A stretch of 7,499 nucleotides of DNA from DAOUET01 sp034430155. Lineage in GTDB: Bacteria > Chloroflexota > Anaerolineae > Anaerolineales > UBA4823. The stretch spans positions 1 through 7,499 of the forward strand of contig DAOUET010000168.1 in NCBI GenBank assembly GCA_034430155.1, read 5' to 3'. The translations under genes were made by a program, and so were the position numbers. Below, in pieces: positions 5,731-7,499 of the stretch (the first letter of the stretch is position 1; each line of letters opens with the position of its first letter). The notes beneath the pieces are model-generated. The model did no database searches. It was not told where the DNA came from and saw only the letters and a list, made by a program, of their open reading frames with translations.

Positions 5731-5886
5731 ATGAAACTGATCAAGAACCTGGGAATGCTCTTATTGGGCATCTGACTCATCGTGACTGGCTTACTGCAAG
5801 TGGTCAGTATTCCAATTCCAGCCATCGGTACTATACTGGCTCTGCTCGCTATCGTTGCTGGTGTTTTAATCTTGCTTAGTCGGTAA
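5731..5886 (+). pseudogene. 51-codon membrane protein gene with internal TGA
   Basis: ATG 5731 reads MKLIKNLGMLLLGI, then TGA (5773-5775), then LIVTGLLQVVSIPIPAIG and a second helix TILALLAIVAGVLILLSR to TAA 5884-5886. Reading the TGA as Trp (one change from TGG) gives a complete two-helix small protein of a type I recall from Chloroflexota and other environmental bacteria, where this position is usually Trp. A ribosome site AAGGA (5716-5720) lies 10 nt upstream, in the loop of a 5-bp CTCAC/GTGAG hairpin. Other Trp codons here are TGG, and intact genes at 1726 and 7255 end in TGA, so reassignment is unlikely. It is either a fresh nonsense mutation or a sequence error. The function is unknown. 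The gap 5554-5730 shows a GGAGG (5581-5585) with no ORF after it. Confidence 0.62.
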
Positions 5887-6395
5887 GCAGTTCGGTTTCA
5901 CCCTTTGCCGTTTCAGTGAGCGACTGGAACAGGCTCATTGCACTCTGCGCACGAACGGCAAACACACGCTCCGACAACGGTACGCGGGGCGATTCTTGGC
6001 ATCCTCGCGTAGATAAAGGCGTCGCCGTCTTCTCATCAAGCGTGCCGTTGCAAGGGGCTTCAGCGCTTCGCAGCCTGATAATTTTCGTGTCGCTACGAAA
6101 GAGGATTATACAAAGTAGCTGTTGCATTACGCCGCTCAACAAGGGTTTGCACCCTGACTGTCGGGGATTCTGCCGGTAAAAATGGGTTATCGGCATCCCA
6201 AAGTTGGTTCTGATCTCGAAGTTGGTTCACGTCCCACCCGCCAGCAGATGAAAACCGGCGTTTAGCAGCCGTCCACTGAACATCGGCATGTACGCACCCC
6301 ACATGGCTCCGCCGGCAGGTTGTCCGACCCTGCCACACCCGGGCCGAACGTCGGACCCCGCTTGAAGAGATATATATATAAAAGGAGATGCGACT
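5887..6395. other. Long non-coding stretch with attC-like and tandem repeats
   Basis: No frame here on either strand gave a recognisable protein; the open frames of about 85-125 codons lack ribosome sites and overlap one another. It contains a short inverted repeat TTTCGT/ACGAAA (6083-6100), the attC-like block at 6131-6270, and a 10-bp direct repeat AAGTTGGTTC at 6201-6210 and 6219-6228 (period 18). It ends in an AT run, TATATATATA (6371-6380), just before the ribosome site of the next gene. Confidence 0.4.
6131..6270 (+). repeat. Possible attC-like recombination site (imperfect inverted ends)
   Basis: The block starts GCCGCTCAACAA (6131-6142) and ends CGTTTAGCAGCC (6259-6270). The ends are imperfect inverted copies, matching at 8 of the 10 aligned core positions. 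The left end contains GCTCAAC, fitting the R'' core RYYYAAC. The right end contains GTTTAGC, which misses the R' consensus GTTRRRY at one position. About 140 bp is at the upper end of known attC lengths. Between the ends are further GGGGATTCTGCCGG and CCCGCCAGCAG-like pairable stretches. No integrase is in the window, so this stays tentative. Confidence 0.25.
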
Positions 6396-6566
6396 ATGAG
6401 ACTCTCTGCTCCGAAGGTCATTACTTGGTGGATCGCTGTTGCCCTTGGTGTTCTTGGGCTCCTCGGTCACTTCGGCACAATAGCCAGTCTGAGCCCGTAC
6501 TCGTTCTGGCTCGTCACAGCCGGGCTCGTTTTACTGGTGTTAGCAACACTCCTCAAGGACCTCTAG
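6396..6566 (+). CDS. Small two-helix membrane protein (56 aa)
   Basis: ATG 6396 is preceded by AAAGGAG (6381-6387) with 8 nt spacing, and the frame runs to TAG 6564-6566 without damage. The protein reads MRLSAPKVITWWIAVALGVL, then GLLGHFGTIASLSPYSFWLV and a second helix ending LLKDL. There are two hydrophobic helices (about residues 9-25 and 34-52) around a short polar turn, no signal cleavage site and no catalytic motif. I recall near-identical short proteins in Chloroflexota and other environmental genomes, with no assigned function; the family name is not known to me. It stands alone between the two attC-like motifs. A strong start and a clean frame make it one of the more credible genes on this side of the window. 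Confidence 0.8.
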   Translation: MRLSAPKVITWWIAVALGVLGLLGHFGTIASLSPYSFWLVTAGLVLLVLATLLKDL

Positions 6567-6640
6567 CTGCTCGAGTGCGTGGGCCCTGGGGTTGAGAGTC
6601 GGTCCGGGCCACCCAAGGGTCCACGCGTCTTCCGTTCAGC

Positions 6641-7255
6641 TTGCTGCTTCCGCATGGACAGCTGCCTAACAACTTCGCTGGTTGTCCTGAAAGCTATTGT
6701 CTGCTAACCGGTGCAAGTCCGGTCGTGACTTCGGCATCTCTATACAGATCTGCGCGGGAGCTGTCGGGTAACTGGCAGACCTACCGCGATGGCAGCCGTA
6801 GACGAAATCCACTATCAAAAAAGAAGACTATTATTATCGATGCTTTATCAACACCACACAACAGAATCAAGACGCTTATCCTCTTGGTGATCTGTGGCTT
6901 GTCGGCAATTGCCGCTGCCGCTGTAGGTATCGACGATAATCCGCCCGGTATACTGTTAGCCTTTCTTGCAGCTACTGCCTTTGTCCTTGCATTCGTCCAC
7001 CCCTGGCGAACCGCAAGGCAGTTCAGGTTCCTCCTCTACGCGTCGATACTCGGCCTTGCTCTCTTCGCAATTCTGAACAACGTTTTCGCGGCTGTCGCCC
7101 ACAATTCGGCAACCCCGGGTGCGCTCCAGAATCTGCTGCAGGGCCTCGCCGTCGCGGCCTTTTTTCTCGCCACTCTGATCTGCCCAGCGGCCTTCATCGT
7201 TGGCGCAGTCGGCTCGCTTGCCATGTTCATTCGCAGCCGTCGTCGACCAACGTGA
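6641..7255 (+). CDS. Four-helix membrane protein, start uncertain
   Basis: The convincing part begins near codon 74 and has four transmembrane helices at about residues 78-96, 103-121, 129-151 and 166-196, with motifs DDNPPGILLAFLAATAFVLA and HPWRTARQFRFLLYASILG and a basic end (RSRRRPT). It is an uncharacterised integral membrane protein without visible catalytic residues. The first 65-70 codons from TTG 6641 run through a repeat and a structured RNA-like segment and do not look coding. No in-frame ATG exists before the first helix: candidates are rare ATT codons at 6830/6833 or TTG 6884. An ATG at 6840 is out of frame and stops after 16 codons. The true N-terminus may therefore be damaged, or a start codon lost, and the likely coding span is about 6830-7255. 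The stop TGA is followed 10 nt later by an attC-like motif. Confidence 0.7.
   Translation: MLLPHGQLPNNFAGCPESYCLLTGASPVVTSASLYRSARELSGNWQTYRDGSRRRNPLSKKKTIIIDALSTPHNRIKTLILLVICGLSAIAAAAVGIDDNPPGILLAFLAATAFVLAFVHPWRTARQFRFLLYASILGLALFAILNNVFAAVAHNSATPGALQNLLQGLAVAAFFLATLICPAAFIVGAVGSLAMFIRSRRRPT
6659..6671 (+). repeat. Direct repeat CAGCTGCCTAACA, copy 1 (attC-like R'' core)
   Basis: The 13-bp sequence is identical to 7266-7278, and a looser copy (GCCGCTCAACA) is at 6131. It contains GCCTAAC, which matches the integron R'' core RYYYAAC exactly. No matching GTTRRRY right arm is found in the next 180 bp, so this is half of an attC at best. Confidence 0.4.
6699..6781 (+). other. Candidate structured RNA segment
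   Basis: GTCTGC (6699-6704) can pair with GCAGAC (6776-6781), enclosing a perfect 5-bp hairpin ACCGG-TGCAAGT-CCGGT (about 6707-6723) whose 7-base loop resembles a tRNA T-loop. The GGTGCAAGTCC phrase also occurs in cobalamin riboswitches and group II introns. There is no acceptor stem, no anticodon arm and no intron reverse transcriptase, so I leave it unclassified. It lies in the doubtful 5' part of the ORF at 6641 and might be its leader. Confidence 0.25.
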
Positions 7256-7265
7256 ATCCGTGAAG

Positions 7266-7278
7266 CAGCTGCCTAACA
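7266..7278 (+). repeat. Direct repeat CAGCTGCCTAACA, copy 2 (attC-like R'' core)
   Basis: Second copy of the 13-bp repeat, 607 bp from the first and 10 nt after the stop of the membrane protein gene, which is where an attC normally begins in a gene cassette. Downstream bases include GGTGGG (about 7295-7300) pairable with CCCACC (about 7369-7374), but no GTTRRRY right arm is visible. Confidence 0.4.
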
Positions 7279-7448
7279 CATCGTGGTCCCGACAGGTGGG
7301 ATTCACCCCGCCAAAAAGGAGTACACTACACTCAATCTAACTCCATCAAATCGGCTTTATCTCGTCCCGCCCACCAGCGGGTACCGATTACTTGCAGTGT
7401 CAAGGCTTGGGATAGGTAGTATTCTGAACAGAGCCTTTGAAGATCTCC

Positions 7449-7480
7449 ACGGCTGTGAGAGCAGCCGTTTTTTTATTTTT
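7449..7480 (+). terminator. Rho-independent terminator
   Basis: ACGGCTG (7449-7455), loop TGAGAG and CAGCCGT (7462-7468) form a perfect 7-bp GC-rich stem followed by TTTTTTTATTTTT. It lies 190 bp after the membrane protein stop. The gap between (7279-7448) shows no gene; the terminator may end a long 3' leader or an unrecognised small RNA. Confidence 0.85.
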
Positions 7481-7499
7481 CGTCTTGGATTTCTTTCCC

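Noticed and set aside
3311..5886. Alternative genetic code or amber/opal recoding
   Set aside because: Intact genes use TAG, TGA and TAA as real stops, and the interrupted genes also carry frameshifts and truncations, so ordinary decay or sequence error explains them better.
5876..6196. 106-codon minus-strand frame and the overlapping 87-codon plus-strand frame
   Set aside because: Neither has a ribosome site or a recognisable motif, and both cover the same bases. Composition does not favour either, so the stretch is listed as non-coding.
6093..6470. 125-codon minus-strand frame
   Set aside because: It overlaps the start of the well-supported small membrane gene at 6396 and the repeat block, and has no family pattern.
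6703..6730. tRNA suggested by the ACCGG-TGCAAGT-CCGGT arm
   Set aside because: No acceptor stem, D-arm or anticodon arm can be placed upstream at tRNA distances, and the loop lacks the usual TTC.

Overview
The window looks like an accessory, decaying stretch of a bacterial chromosome, probably from Chloroflexota (Anaerolineae-like). That guess rests on a BTAD/AAA (SARP-type) regulator, two GlsB/YeaQ/YmgE-type small membrane proteins, a DUF5661-like protein, and several very short hydrophobic proteins of a kind I associate with that phylum. It is an inference from protein character, not from a marker gene. Coding density is low for a bacterium, and many reading frames are broken.

Layout. 1-1266 (minus): N-terminal 422 codons of a BTAD-plus-ATPase regulator that continues beyond the left edge. 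1343-2114 (plus): an uncharacterised 127-aa protein, then a GlsB-like membrane protein. 2242-2815: a single-pass membrane/coiled-coil protein split by a +1 frameshift. 2817-2954: a small broken ORF. 3077-3298: a TTG-started zinc-ribbon-like protein. 3311-3584: the head of a B12-binding/radical-SAM-type gene with an amber codon and a frameshift, followed by a short hydrophobic tail of something else. 3702-3971: intact DUF5661-like gene. 3978-4148: the head of a lipid-kinase-like gene. 4126-4749: the head of an RNase II/R-type (RNB) ribonuclease that switches abruptly to unrelated sequence, including an out-of-frame zinc-ribbon tail. 4750-5301: no intact gene; it holds palindromes, a strong hairpin and a minus-strand transposase N-terminal remnant. 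5302-5553: a canonical GlsB-like gene. 5731-5886: a 51-codon membrane protein gene with an internal TGA. 6396-6566: an intact 56-aa membrane protein. 6641-7255: a four-helix membrane protein with an uncertain start. 7449-7480: a clear rho-independent terminator.

The intact genes are mostly small membrane or stress-type proteins. No pathway links them, and I would not call them a system. The two most striking features are the run of gene heads cut off soon after their start codons (radical SAM, lipid kinase, RNB nuclease, transposase), and three similar RYYYAAC-type motifs at about 6.13, 6.66 and 7.27 kb that bracket the two small membrane genes in a way that resembles integron cassettes. I see no tRNA, rRNA, CRISPR array, integrase or complete insertion sequence.
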